64,000 nucleotides of DNA, from contig NZ_MIJY01000012.1 in the NCBI RefSeq assembly GCF_001730305.1, positions 342,528 to 406,527 on the forward strand, written 5' to 3'. This document shows, piece after piece, positions 29,001 through 37,286 of this stretch; position 1 is the first letter of the stretch, and each line of letters starts with the position of its first letter. The DNA comes from Enterococcus termitis (GTDB taxonomy: Bacteria > Bacillota > Bacilli > Lactobacillales > Enterococcaceae). The notes below the pieces were generated by a model. That model was not told the DNA's origin, ran no database searches, and saw only the letters and a list, made by a program, of their open reading frames with translations. The position numbers were made by a program, and so were the translations under genes.

Positions 29001-30408
29001 CTGATTGTTCTTTGACTGCTTGGTATTCTTTGTTTATTTCATTAAAACGTGTGTTACTTTCGTTGTAAGCGGAAAGTGCCGCTGAGTATTCCACTGATCC
29101 TTCTTCATATTGGGTCATCAAAGCTTTTGCAGCTGCTCGTTTTTCTTCGTAAGTAACTAAATCAGTTGTATAGTTAGCCAGCTGAACATCGTAATCCGCT
29201 TTCTGCTGATCATAAACTGTTTTTTCAGTTTCATAGGCCGTTGTTTTTTGATCATAGATTAGTTTTTCAGCTTCATATGTTTTTCGTTCTGTTTCATATT
29301 GTGTTGTTAGCTCCGTCAACTGTGCTGATAATGTGTTGTAATCAGACAAAGCAGTTTCATAAGCTTGTTTGGCCGTATTATAGTTATCTTTGATCGTATT
29401 GTATGCAGTAAGCTTGTCTTCGTAGTTCGCAATCGATGCATTTAGTTCAGCAGAACGCGTTTCATACGTTGTTTTTTCAGTTAGATAACTTTCTTTGGCT
29501 GTGTTGTATTCATTTAATAATGTATTGTACTCGCTAAGTGCTTGATCGTATACGGTTTTGACTTCAGCATAAGCGGTTTTTGCTGTTTCAAGTTCAGCTC
29601 TTAAGGTATTGTAGGTTACAACTGCTTGATTGAATAGGACAGCATTTGCATTATAATTATCTTTTTTCGTAGTGTAAGTGTTTAACATTTTTTCATAAGA
29701 ACTTTTTTGTTCATTATAGCTTAGCAACTGTGAGGCATACGCTGTTTTTGCTTCATTATAAGCGGATTGTATTTCTTCATAATCAAGTGCAGCGGCTTCA
29801 TAAGCTGTTCGTTTTTCTTCGTAAGCATTACGCAACGTCTCGTATGCAGCTCTTTTTTCTTCAGCCTCAGTGTTTAGCATTTCGTAGTCATTTTGTGCTG
29901 TTAGGTACTCTTCTTGCATTGAAATAAATGTTTGTTGTGTTTCTTCATAATTAGCTTTTTCGGCTTCATAGTTAATTCGAACTTCTTCATAATTATCTAC
30001 TTTTTCTTCATAATCTGCTTTATTTGCCTCATAAAGGGCTCTGCTATTTTCATAAGACTTTTTAGTTTCTTCAAATGCCAACAATTTCTCTTGGTAAGGT
30101 CCTTTTAGATTGTCGAGTTCTGCCTTTAACGGTGCAGCAATAGCATAAGCATCATCCGCCGCTGTTTTGGCTGTGTTGTACTCGCTAAGAGCATCCTCGT
30201 AGTTGTCCTTGACAGTTTGATAATCAGCTTTTGCAGCTTCGTATTCTTGCAAAGTAGTCATGTAGTCTCTTTGCAATTTTGTCTGTGTAGACTGATTTAC
30301 CTGATTAACGGTCGTAGCCAGTGCTTGCACAGATGTTGCTGTTCCCATAAGCATTGTACTTGAATACAATAAAAACTTAAAGGTACCCTTTCTCCATGAA
30401 TAATTCAT
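26095..30408 (-). CDS. Giant LPXTG surface protein with tyrosine-phased coiled coil
   Basis: 1437 residues. A signal peptide (MNYSWRKGTFKFLLYSSTM, cleavage near ALA) leads into a stalk of roughly residues 45-900 made of heptads in which Tyr recurs every seventh residue (for example YEAAKADYQTVKDNYEDALSE). From about 900 to 1200 the sequence is non-repetitive and may form a globular part (contains NIWQPIINSLNTLDF). A proline- and acid-rich wall-spanning region follows, then LPNTG at residues 1400-1404, a hydrophobic helix and a KRRKGKHEK tail, so sortase A should anchor it. The ribosome binding site is AAGGAAGG. An adhesive or spacer function is likely, but the ligand is unknown. Confidence 0.92.
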   Translation of the reverse strand: MNYSWRKGTFKFLLYSSTMLMGTATSVQALATTVNQVNQSTQTKLQRDYMTTLQEYEAAKADYQTVKDNYEDALSEYNTAKTAADDAYAIAAPLKAELDNLKGPYQEKLLAFEETKKSYENSRALYEANKADYEEKVDNYEEVRINYEAEKANYEETQQTFISMQEEYLTAQNDYEMLNTEAEEKRAAYETLRNAYEEKRTAYEAAALDYEEIQSAYNEAKTAYASQLLSYNEQKSSYEKMLNTYTTKKDNYNANAVLFNQAVVTYNTLRAELETAKTAYAEVKTVYDQALSEYNTLLNEYNTAKESYLTEKTTYETRSAELNASIANYEDKLTAYNTIKDNYNTAKQAYETALSDYNTLSAQLTELTTQYETERKTYEAEKLIYDQKTTAYETEKTVYDQQKADYDVQLANYTTDLVTYEEKRAAAKALMTQYEEGSVEYSAALSAYNESNTRFNEINKEYQAVKEQSDLLTAKFNETKTAYDKVTTDYQNVTASYQSIKQQYDALVLKRDQAKTDYQKLETTYNEVHINYTQVMQVYDETEADYQAALAEAQVVNDLYDQAKAAYDAVQTKFTNGLDAYTAIETKYNTTYSSYENANQKFETARTEYDRLLLEQQLLKDELTQLKEELSQTKTTFANLEEALADTQGQFDSLQTQFDDTRAIYLDLKGQFDTLQTDYTNAKTAYSIAANAVTAASDSYELRKIEYEKLAAYYVDLEKKYQLTSANYDKASELLGSLKTKQTNHTNEYQTVLEEFNAIKDTFTQLKTEYTTINTKYEAAYTAWDSANTTYEAASEKFEILEDQYNETMTAYNQLKDKYELAKEDFTTAAKPYEDAFAAYNNAVTAQAKINESITEMNTVLENFPTDQITQEKLAGIPNAIAAWQETYDAAELALEAALADSWPIIEEYQAKNDAYNVSSIAPDIKLSVVYSPDSFETKLTNFIAEAEEVMKKNIATVKIYEDYYLAYSNYQTAFDAYKTGWSIGNSGDPNDDYTNIWQPIINSLNTLDFTSISPEYTTENLQQMTTADEWNSFVATFEKTVNEQVTNFSNYADYLKGVSTAWNTAQLELKEAIATFNSLTSSTVQIYFWGDPIPNSVESMVTQTTNIAKENIKNLKNTPLPQIPGYPISIYSWLKDNFRQSSEYSGVIVGQNPDIVIQFPEFTMETITTKLDSLEIYKITAPDIPPVPDMPEAPKQVEVDLAAPQIVTPVQEPVNPSIEPTALSTKVLTDVANVDLPMLTTAQPSTPTQPVEDIDNTEPVTDIDFDSEEATGSVQPEAPTELGDLENVTEVDPLEKPTEIEEAPEVVAPATPEVTAPEVVEEAEQPVEKVIDLTAPTDPKKTEAAKVNTVPTAPLTLAKPTEKAQDPAGTTVTTTRSAIRTKTDPSSSTLPTTRSQRTLPNTGAETSATAQSMGVLMAGAAGSLLFWKRRKGKHEK

Positions 30409-30707
30409 AAATATTACCTTCCTTTTACTATTTTTCCCTTTTTTTCACTTACTATTTGTGGTAAAACAATGCCTTCGTTAAGCCATTTATATTTGCACAA
30501 ATGTAATTATACAATAATTACAAGTTAGTGATTTATCATGTTTTTCTTTGATCATCTAATTTTTTGAGAAGTAAATATCAAAAAAATCAGATAATAACAT
30601 TAAATAGAAAGTACATATATTTTTTTTAGATAATCCTATTTTATAATAAATGAGAATATTGCTTAAAATAGCCCCTTTTTTGAAGTAAATGAGGTTAAGA
30701 AAGGATA

Positions 30708-30737
30708 TTGATTCTAATGTAAAAATAACGGTATAAT
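30708..30737 (+). promoter_or_regulatory. Possible promoter upstream of the lysin gene
   Basis: TTGATT and TATAAT are spaced by 18 bp, about 290 bp before the lysin start. A long leader would result, which makes the assignment uncertain. The rest of 30409-31022 is AT-rich and holds only the parS site. Confidence 0.4.
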
Positions 30738-30852
30738 AATAATCCTTTATTTATACAATAATAAAAATAATTATATGTATTTTATTGTATATATTAATAA
30801 AAGCTTGATAAGTGTTCAAAATAAAGAGTGATAAGCAGTCTAAATCAAATTT

Positions 30853-30868
30853 TGTTTCATGTGAAACA
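30853..30868. other. parS: parS centromere site
   Basis: TGTTTCATGTGAAACA matches the Firmicutes parS consensus TGTTTCACGTGAAACA at 15 of 16 positions. ParB (encoded at 45117-46010) is expected to bind and spread from here. It lies about 21 kb from oriC in the intergenic space between the LPXTG and lysin genes. Confidence 0.85.
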
Positions 30869-31022
30869 TTCTAGATAATTGTCAGAGGTTCTTTTTATAG
30901 AAAATGAGTATAACTGGATTTGGGAGAGGTTTAACAGAATATCAATAGGAAGTGCATGAGGATAATCATTTAAAATGAAGGAAAGCAAATTTGTTTCTAT
31001 TATTATTGAAAGGAGAGACAAC

Positions 31023-31781
31023 ATGACAACAATTGAAAAAATGATTCAGTGGATGGTTGAACGCCAGGGGAAGGTCAGCTATTCAATGATCGAAAGAACA
31101 GGTCCTAACAGTTATGATTGTTCCAGTGCGGTTTATTTTTCTTTAATCGCGGGAGAATTTTTACCTGTCGGAACAATGGGGAATACAGATACACTTTTCT
31201 CTCATTTAGAAAAAGCAGGCTGGGAGTTGGTGAAACCAGATAGTACAGGGAATTACCCTGCTAAAAAAGGAGATATTTTTATCTGGGGTGATCGAGGTTT
31301 TTCAGGCGGAGCAAATGGACATACTGGAATTTTTGTGGATGATAAGGATTCGATTATTCATTGTAACTATGGATACAACGGGATTACCGTTAATAATCAT
31401 GATCAAATCTGGTCTGTCAACGGCTGTCCTAGTATCACAATTTACCGCTATTCTCATAGCAATAGCACGCAGCCGATCCCATCAAGTCCTAAACCAGATC
31501 CAACACCGGAAAAGAAAGAGGTAAAGCTACTTTCAAAGTCAGGTACATTTTATCCAGACAGAAAATTAGCCGTCAGTCAGGATACCAATCCAGATGACGC
31601 AGTAAGTCCCGCACTTGCGTATTATTTCCCAGGAATGGCAATCTATTATGATAAGTACACGCATAGTAATGGTTATGTTTGGATCAGTTATCTTGATTAC
31701 GGCGGAAAGCGGCGTTACATTGCAGTGGGACCCGATGATGGGCGTATTGATACTACGTGGGGGAAGGGCTTTTTTAATTAA
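31023..31781 (+). CDS. Phage-type peptidoglycan hydrolase with SH3 domain
   Basis: 252 residues. The N-terminal part (MVERQGKVSYSMIERTGPNSYDCSSAVYFSL) is a Cys/His peptidase of the phage amidase type (Amidase_5, NlpC/P60-like) with the catalytic Cys in YDCSSA and a His in GANGHTGIF. The C-terminal third (LLSKSGTFYPDRKLAV to YIAVG) resembles an SH3_5 wall-binding domain. There is no signal peptide, so export would need a holin or lysis. Start at 31023 has GAAAGGAGAG upstream; an in-frame ATG 16 codons earlier lacks one. It stands alone, perhaps a prophage leftover or a domesticated lysin. Confidence 0.88.
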   Translation: MTTIEKMIQWMVERQGKVSYSMIERTGPNSYDCSSAVYFSLIAGEFLPVGTMGNTDTLFSHLEKAGWELVKPDSTGNYPAKKGDIFIWGDRGFSGGANGHTGIFVDDKDSIIHCNYGYNGITVNNHDQIWSVNGCPSITIYRYSHSNSTQPIPSSPKPDPTPEKKEVKLLSKSGTFYPDRKLAVSQDTNPDDAVSPALAYYFPGMAIYYDKYTHSNGYVWISYLDYGGKRRYIAVGPDDGRIDTTWGKGFFN

Positions 31782-31862
31782 AATGAAAAGGGGTCAGTCA
31801 ACAAAATTCAAATAACTCTTGCTATAATGTAGAAAATATAGGGAGAGATGGAGTGACGCTAA

Positions 31863-32837
31863 ATGAGCATAAATTTTGTGGAAAGTGAGTTTGCACCGCT
31901 AAAAAGAGTCGTTCTGGCACAATCACAATTTTATATACCAGAAGGAGAAGAAGCAGTAGATACAAGTTTTTTGTCGGAAAAAAATCTTACACTGTTTAAA
32001 AATAAAGTGGGAGATGTTGCCGATCTTTATCCAGATATGCAGAAACAGTGGGAAAATGAAAAAGAGCAGATGCGTCAATTATTGACATCTTATGGTGTAG
32101 AAGTTGTGAGACCTAGAATGTTAACAAACTATGAAAAGGAATCAGGAAAAGCGAGCGGGCAAGGCTATGCAAATTTCTTTTCAAGAGATCCTTTTTTTAC
32201 AATTGGTCATTTTATCATCGAAGGTAATTTAAGATTTCCTCATCGTCGTTTAGAAGTCTTACCGCTTCGAGATCGTTTAATCGAGGAATCCAAGCATTCT
32301 GAAGCTATTTATTTCGCTGCACCTCAACCAGATATTTCTCAAGGTCTGGAGAGTGAAACAGGTCCTTTTATAGAAGGGGGCGATGTTTTAGTCTATGGTA
32401 AAACAATCTTTGTCGGATATTCTGGCTTGGCAAGTAATTTAAATGGAATAAACTGGCTAAAATCGCTGTTGACTCATTGGGGTTATACGATTGTTCCAGT
32501 ACGTTTGCACCCGGATATATTGCATTTGGATTGTGCCTTAAGTATGGTGAAAGAAGGGTTGATGATTTACTGTGAGGAAGCATTTTTAGATGGTTTACCT
32601 GAAGAGCTAAACAAGTGGGATAAGATAAATATCTCTTTAAACGAAGCAGCGTTATTGATGGCAAATGGTCTGACGATCAATGAATCGGTTTATGTGACGG
32701 ATCGGTCATTTACAGAATTGATCGCAGCGTTGAGCGGTTACGGAATACATGTCGAAACGTTAGATTACGAGATTTCAAGAATATTCGGCGGTTCTTTTAG
32801 ATGCACGACGCAAGCATTAGTAAGAATAAACGAATAA
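31863..32837 (+). CDS. Amidinotransferase/arginine deiminase-like protein
   Basis: 324 residues of the guanidine-modifying superfamily (pentein fold). Signature elements are EGGDVLVYGKTIFVGYS, the HLDCALSM strand with the catalytic His, and a Cys near the end in GGSFRCTTQALVR. The family includes dimethylarginine hydrolases and arginine deiminases; the substrate here is unknown. It is a single gene with GGGAGAG upstream and no clear partner. Confidence 0.85.
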   Translation: MSINFVESEFAPLKRVVLAQSQFYIPEGEEAVDTSFLSEKNLTLFKNKVGDVADLYPDMQKQWENEKEQMRQLLTSYGVEVVRPRMLTNYEKESGKASGQGYANFFSRDPFFTIGHFIIEGNLRFPHRRLEVLPLRDRLIEESKHSEAIYFAAPQPDISQGLESETGPFIEGGDVLVYGKTIFVGYSGLASNLNGINWLKSLLTHWGYTIVPVRLHPDILHLDCALSMVKEGLMIYCEEAFLDGLPEELNKWDKINISLNEAALLMANGLTINESVYVTDRSFTELIAALSGYGIHVETLDYEISRIFGGSFRCTTQALVRINE

Positions 32838-33011
32838 GCGACAAAGCGAGTCAAAGATTATAGAAATCTAAAAGAAATTCAGAGTTTCACCAAACAATCG
32901 TAATAAAGAAACCAATTTTTCAACACAAAATAGTCACAATTTCGGGTTATTATATATTCATACCAAACAAACAACCCTAACAAAACACTTTTTCATTTTT
33001 TAACTCCTTTT

Positions 33012-33040
33012 CCCGCTCTTTCCCCGAAGAGCGGGTCTTT
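33012..33040 (+). terminator. Terminator between the amidinotransferase and nitroreductase genes
   Basis: CCCGCTCTT and AAGAGCGGG form a 9-bp stem with a short loop, followed by TCTTTTATT. It lies about 175 bp past the amidinotransferase stop. Confidence 0.8.
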
Positions 33041-33053
33041 TATTGTTAAAAAC

Positions 33054-33671
33054 TTATTCTATAATAGTAGAAAATTCATTAACGTGATAGCGAATGGAGT
33101 CATAACCATTGTCTAAAGCTTTACCGATTGGCAATAACATGATTGGAATCCAGTGACTAGGAACATCTAGAAGTTCTGAAATCTTAGAAAAAGTAGCCCC
33201 TCTTATTGGAACAGTACCGTAACCATGTGCTCGAATAATATGCATTAAATGCATTGCAAATAAACCAGAGTCTAAAGCGGCTCCAAATTCTTGATTATCA
33301 TTTGGATGCAAAGTGAAAAAAGCTTCAACGGTTTTGATTTGTTTCGTTGCCATATCCTCATCAATAATATGTTGATCGACCATTCGTTTGGTAATTTCTT
33401 CGATATGGTCATATTGAGTCGTATCAGCATATAAGATAAATACTGCTGATGCTTCTTTGATCGCTGACTGATCAAAGGCTAATGTTGATAGTTTTTTCTG
33501 AAGGCTTTTATCTTTTACTGTAATGACTTTCCAAGGTTGTAAATTGTTACTAGATGGAGCAGATGAAGCTTCTGTAAGTATTGTATTGATTTCTTCATTT
33601 GTGATTGTAAATTGTTTATCAAAATTTCTGATTGATTTTCGACTGATTAAAAATTGTTTTATTCCCGACAT
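33054..33671 (-). CDS. Nitroreductase-family flavoprotein
   Basis: 205 residues of the FMN-dependent nitroreductase family, which reduces quinones, nitro compounds or related substrates with NAD(P)H. The N-terminal FMN loop (SRKSIRNF), EASSAPSSNNLQPWKVITV and the C-terminal GYGTVPIRGA are recognisable. I start at the ATG at 33671 (MSGIKQFLISRKS); a TTG at 33710 is in frame but lies inside the palindrome at 33700-33713. It is divergent from an HxlR-type regulator, its probable controller. Confidence 0.88.
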   Translation of the reverse strand: MSGIKQFLISRKSIRNFDKQFTITNEEINTILTEASSAPSSNNLQPWKVITVKDKSLQKKLSTLAFDQSAIKEASAVFILYADTTQYDHIEEITKRMVDQHIIDEDMATKQIKTVEAFFTLHPNDNQEFGAALDSGLFAMHLMHIIRAHGYGTVPIRGATFSKISELLDVPSHWIPIMLLPIGKALDNGYDSIRYHVNEFSTIIE

Positions 33672-33699
33672 AGGGATGCCCAACTTTCTCTTTATTTTC

Positions 33700-33713
33700 C
33701 ACTTGATCAAGTG
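33700..33713. promoter_or_regulatory. 14-bp palindromic operator candidate
   Basis: CACTTGATCAAGTG is a perfect palindrome in the short gap between the divergent nitroreductase and HxlR genes. HxlR regulators bind dyads in such positions. Confidence 0.55.
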
Positions 33714-33789
33714 TTATGATTATTTTATTATTTAAAATTGACAGAAACAAGTACGCACATTTTTGTGTTTGTAAAAAGGAGATGAGTTA

Positions 33790-34122
33790 ATGCGAGAACA
33801 AACATCCGCATGCGGTGTAACAAAATCATTGTCGATCATTGGAAAAAAATGGAGAATCGAGATTCTATGGCAGTTGTCCTATCATTCAGTTCTTAGATAT
33901 AATGCACTAAAACGAGAGCTTGATGGCATAACGAATACAACCTTAAATCGAGCCTTAGAAGATCTACAAAAATACAAATTGATTAGTCGAAAGGAATTTG
34001 AAGTGATTCCGCCTCATGTAGAATATTCTTTGACCAAAGAAGGAAAAAAACTAATTCCAGCCTTAGAAATTATTAATAATTGGGGACATGAGATGATGGA
34101 AAAAGGAATTGGTACTGAATAA
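33790..34122 (+). CDS. HxlR-family transcriptional regulator
   Basis: 110 residues with the complete winged-helix signature of HxlR proteins (CGVTKSLSIIGKKWRIEILWQL, RYNALKRELDGITNTTLNRALEDL, PHVEYSLTKEGKKL). A cysteine at position 8 is conserved and in some members senses reactive quinones, aldehydes or oxidants (family knowledge). Divergent from the nitroreductase gene, which fits a detoxification switch. AAAAGGAGA is upstream. Confidence 0.93.
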   Translation: MREQTSACGVTKSLSIIGKKWRIEILWQLSYHSVLRYNALKRELDGITNTTLNRALEDLQKYKLISRKEFEVIPPHVEYSLTKEGKKLIPALEIINNWGHEMMEKGIGTE

Positions 34123-34137
34123 ATAAATTTTACTGAT

Positions 34138-34173
34138 AAAGCATTTCTCTAGTTTAAAGGGCGATGCTTTTTT
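34138..34173 (+). terminator. Terminator after hxlR-type gene
   Basis: AAAGCAT and ATGCTTT form a stem around a loop of about 19 bases, followed by TTTATT. Moderately convincing. Confidence 0.6.
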
Positions 34174-34275
34174 ATTATCACTCACTAAAATAAAAAAATT
34201 GATGTTCATTTTTCGAAAGAACCTTCTACGGATCAGCAGTACAATAGAGAGACTAAAAGAAGGGATTGATAAAAG

Positions 34276-35103
34276 ATGATCAAAAATAAAACAGCACAAT
34301 TTAGAAATGCACACAAAAAAGATAAACCCCTTATTTTATTAAACATTTGGAATGCGGCTAGTGCCAATGAACTGACAAAGAAAAAGATACTCTTGGTTCC
34401 AACAAGTAGTTATGCGGTGTCCGATTACTATGGCTATCAAGATGGTGAAAATATGCCCTTCGGTGAAATAATCGAATCTATCAAACAAATGAAGCCGGAA
34501 ACGAACTATATTACTGCAGACATTGAATCAGGATATGCTGAAAACGAAACAGATCTAGCAAATACGATTGAAACACTCATAAACAACGGTGTCATCGGAA
34601 TCAATATTGAAGATAAAAAAGCAAACACAGAAACTCTTTATTCCATAGATGAACAAAGTGAGCGCCTGCATTGCATCAAACAAACAAGCAATGATATGAA
34701 AAAAGATCTATTTGTCAATGTGAGAACAGATACTTATTTTATCGGAGATATTGTTGAAAATAATCAAAATGAGGCTATACTAAACCAAACGATTACTCGA
34801 ATCAAAGCCTATGAAAAAACAGGAATCGATGGTATTTTTATACCAGGATTAAAAAATAAAGAACACATCAAGAAAATAGCAGCGGAAACGACACTACCGA
34901 TCAATATTATGCTGGATATCAAAGAAGATTCAATTGCAGAATATTTACATACAGGAGTTTCAAGAATCAGCTTTGGACCTTCGATCTATCTGTTTTACAA
35001 TGAACGTGAAAATAAAGACTTAAATGAATTTTATACGTCGTTATTGGTAGATTTAGCTCACTATGAGGAACAAGGTCTTGTTGAATGTTTCAGAATAAAT
35101 TAG
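34276..35103 (+). CDS. Isocitrate lyase/PEP mutase superfamily protein
   Basis: 275 residues. The beta/alpha-barrel signature of the superfamily is seen in LLNIWNAASANEL, TADIESGY (Mg-binding acidic residue), GVIGINIEDK and INIMLDI. The usual catalytic Cys loop of isocitrate lyase (KKCGH) is missing, so it belongs to the general carboligase/mutase group of uncertain substrate. The next gene, ada, begins 17 bp downstream and may be cotranscribed. Confidence 0.82.
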   Translation: MIKNKTAQFRNAHKKDKPLILLNIWNAASANELTKKKILLVPTSSYAVSDYYGYQDGENMPFGEIIESIKQMKPETNYITADIESGYAENETDLANTIETLINNGVIGINIEDKKANTETLYSIDEQSERLHCIKQTSNDMKKDLFVNVRTDTYFIGDIVENNQNEAILNQTITRIKAYEKTGIDGIFIPGLKNKEHIKKIAAETTLPINIMLDIKEDSIAEYLHTGVSRISFGPSIYLFYNERENKDLNEFYTSLLVDLAHYEEQGLVECFRIN

Positions 35104-35119
35104 AAAGGAGAAGTTCCCA

Positions 35120-36169
35120 ATGATCAGTGAAAAGGAAACCAGACACTATTACCAAGCACTACTTGCAAAAGATTCTACCTATGATGGTATTTTCTTTGTG
35201 GGCATTAAATCAACAGGTGTTTTCTGTCATGCAACATGTCCAGCTAGAAAACCTAAATATGAGAACTGTACTTTTTATGAAACAGCAGAAGAAGCACTTT
35301 TATCTGGTTACAGACCTTGTAAACGATGCAAACCGTTATCTTTCCCAAGAGAAATCCCGCCACTTGTTCAGAAAATGGTAGAGTTAGTGGAAGAAAATCC
35401 AGAAAAGCGCTGGAAAGATCAAGATTTCGCTGAATTAGGGATTCATTCAATGACTGCCAGAAGACAATTCAAAAAAGTTTATGGCATGACCTTTGTCCAA
35501 TATGCACGTTCAAGAAGGATGGGCATGGCTTTGAAATCAATTAAAAATGGTGAAAAACGAATCGATACGCAGTTAGATGCAGGCTATGATTCTTCCAGTG
35601 GATTTTACGATGCCTTCTCAAAAATCATGGGAAGAAATCCAAAACAATCAGAAAAAATCAAAAGCTTATCGGCAGATTGGATCGACACTATTTTAGGTCC
35701 GATGATGAGCATTGCTGACGATGACTATTTATATCTGTTGGAATTTGTTGATCGACGCGGACTGGAGAGGGAAGTTGAGCGACTACGTAATCGATTGAAT
35801 GCATCGATCGTTCCGGGAAAAACGAAGATCAATGAACAAATCAAAGAGGAGCTAGCACTATATTTTGATGGCAAGCTGGAAACATTTCATACGCCGTATC
35901 GATGCTTAGGCTCTGATTTTCAAAAAAATGTTTGGCAGGCACTAACTCAAATCGCGCCTGGAAAAACGTTGTCATACAAAGAACTAGCAGCGGTTGTTGG
36001 CAGTCCAAAAGGAATGCGAGCTGTGGGAAATGCTAACGGCGCGAACCAATTAGCGATCATTATCCCATGTCATCGAGTGATTCAGACAGATGGCAGCCTT
36101 GGTGGGTATGGCGGCGGAGTTGAACGGAAGAAGTGGTTGTTGAAGCATGAGAGGGAAAATATGAAGTAA
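35120..36169 (+). CDS. ada: Ada-type bifunctional DNA methylation-damage regulator and methyltransferase
   Basis: 349 residues. The N-terminal zinc domain contains GVFCHATCPARKP and GYRPCKRCKP, the four-cysteine cluster that accepts methyl groups from phosphotriesters. An AraC-type HTH follows (about 95-180). The C-terminal domain is an O6-alkylguanine methyltransferase with the acceptor Cys in IIPCHRVIQTDGSLGGYGGG. Methylated Ada activates repair genes in other bacteria. AAAGGAGAA precedes the ATG. Confidence 0.93.
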   Translation: MISEKETRHYYQALLAKDSTYDGIFFVGIKSTGVFCHATCPARKPKYENCTFYETAEEALLSGYRPCKRCKPLSFPREIPPLVQKMVELVEENPEKRWKDQDFAELGIHSMTARRQFKKVYGMTFVQYARSRRMGMALKSIKNGEKRIDTQLDAGYDSSSGFYDAFSKIMGRNPKQSEKIKSLSADWIDTILGPMMSIADDDYLYLLEFVDRRGLEREVERLRNRLNASIVPGKTKINEQIKEELALYFDGKLETFHTPYRCLGSDFQKNVWQALTQIAPGKTLSYKELAAVVGSPKGMRAVGNANGANQLAIIIPCHRVIQTDGSLGGYGGGVERKKWLLKHERENMK

Positions 36170-36296
36170 AATGGCTCTTTACCAACATTAGTTGACAAGG
36201 AGCCACAAAGGGTCGTTTTTTATCAGCGCTTTAAGCGGTTTATATCTTCATAATTGATCTTTAGTAATAACTGAATGTAATAATTAACGGAATAGA

Positions 36297-37025
36297 TTAG
36301 AGCGTATTTACAAAATTTGAATACTTTATTTTTAATTCATCTTTAAATTTTCTACTAATAGGGATCGAAAGTTTTGTGTCTTGCTGAAGGCCCTCTTTAA
36401 AATGTTTTACGAAGGCTTCATTTTTAACGATTTCAACAATGTAATTTAAATTAAGGACATAGCTTCCATGAGTTCTAACAAATGCGTTAGTGTTTAGTTT
36501 TTTAAGAATTTCTGACATTGTTAGATACGTCTTGTAGATCGTGTTTGTTGTATGAATATAAGCAACCCGTCCGCTTTTTGATATATACACGATTTCATTC
36601 ATTGCTAGAAAAATCGTCTTTCGGCCAAATGAAAAGTCAAAATAGGTATTTCGTTCATTTAAATAGTCATTTGCTCGTTTCATTGTTAGCATCAATTGTT
36701 CTTCAGAAATCGGTTTAAGTAAATAATCAAAGGTTTGAACCTTGAAAGCTTCTGGCATATGGGTATTATCATCTGAAATAAAAATAATAAGGGCTTCTAA
36801 ATCAACTTTACGTATTTGTTGGGCAAGCTGGATGCCCTTGTTTTTTAGCATTTCAATCGAAATGAAGTAAATGCTGTAGCTTGTTTCTGTTTTTTGAATC
36901 TGTTTTAACAATTTATTTTCGCTGCTAAAAAAATCAAACTCATAATGTTGTTCTCTTAAGGGATTTAGATAAGTTTCGATTTTTCCGATTTCGATTTGAT
37001 CGTCATCACACAAAGCAATGTTCAA
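36297..37025 (-). CDS. LytTR-family response regulator with atypical receiver
   Basis: 242 residues. The receiver starts NIALCDDDQIEIGK with the acidic triad, but the expected phosphorylatable Asp in the LDI position appears as Ser in IYFISIEML. A LytTR DNA-binding domain follows (FSFGRKTIFLAMNEIVYISKSGRVAYIHT, FVRTHGSYVLNLNYI). Translation starts at TTG with an AGAGGTG site. No histidine kinase lies next to it, so it may be regulated other than by phosphorylation, perhaps constitutively. Confidence 0.85.
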   Translation of the reverse strand: MNIALCDDDQIEIGKIETYLNPLREQHYEFDFFSSENKLLKQIQKTETSYSIYFISIEMLKNKGIQLAQQIRKVDLEALIIFISDDNTHMPEAFKVQTFDYLLKPISEEQLMLTMKRANDYLNERNTYFDFSFGRKTIFLAMNEIVYISKSGRVAYIHTTNTIYKTYLTMSEILKKLNTNAFVRTHGSYVLNLNYIVEIVKNEAFVKHFKEGLQQDTKLSIPISRKFKDELKIKYSNFVNTL

Positions 37026-37286
37026 TGATATATCACCTCTTTAGTTTAACATTCTTTTAAAACGTTTTTCTTTTATTTACCATTTAATTATCTTTTGTTA
37101 CATTTGAAAATAAGTTTCCACCCTGTGGTATCACTTATATTTATCATATCATAAAATTTAACGTAGAATAATCATATTTTGGTATATTTTCGGAAATTTT
37201 TGCACGTAAATGAATTATGTAGAAAAAAATCCTTTCTATAAATGTAGCTCTTTTTTTAGTAAACTAAGATATGGGAGGGAATTCAG

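Noticed and set aside
28551..29927. Several 60-90 residue frames on both strands inside the giant LPXTG gene
   Set aside because: They are shadows of the repetitive heptad coding sequence in other frames.
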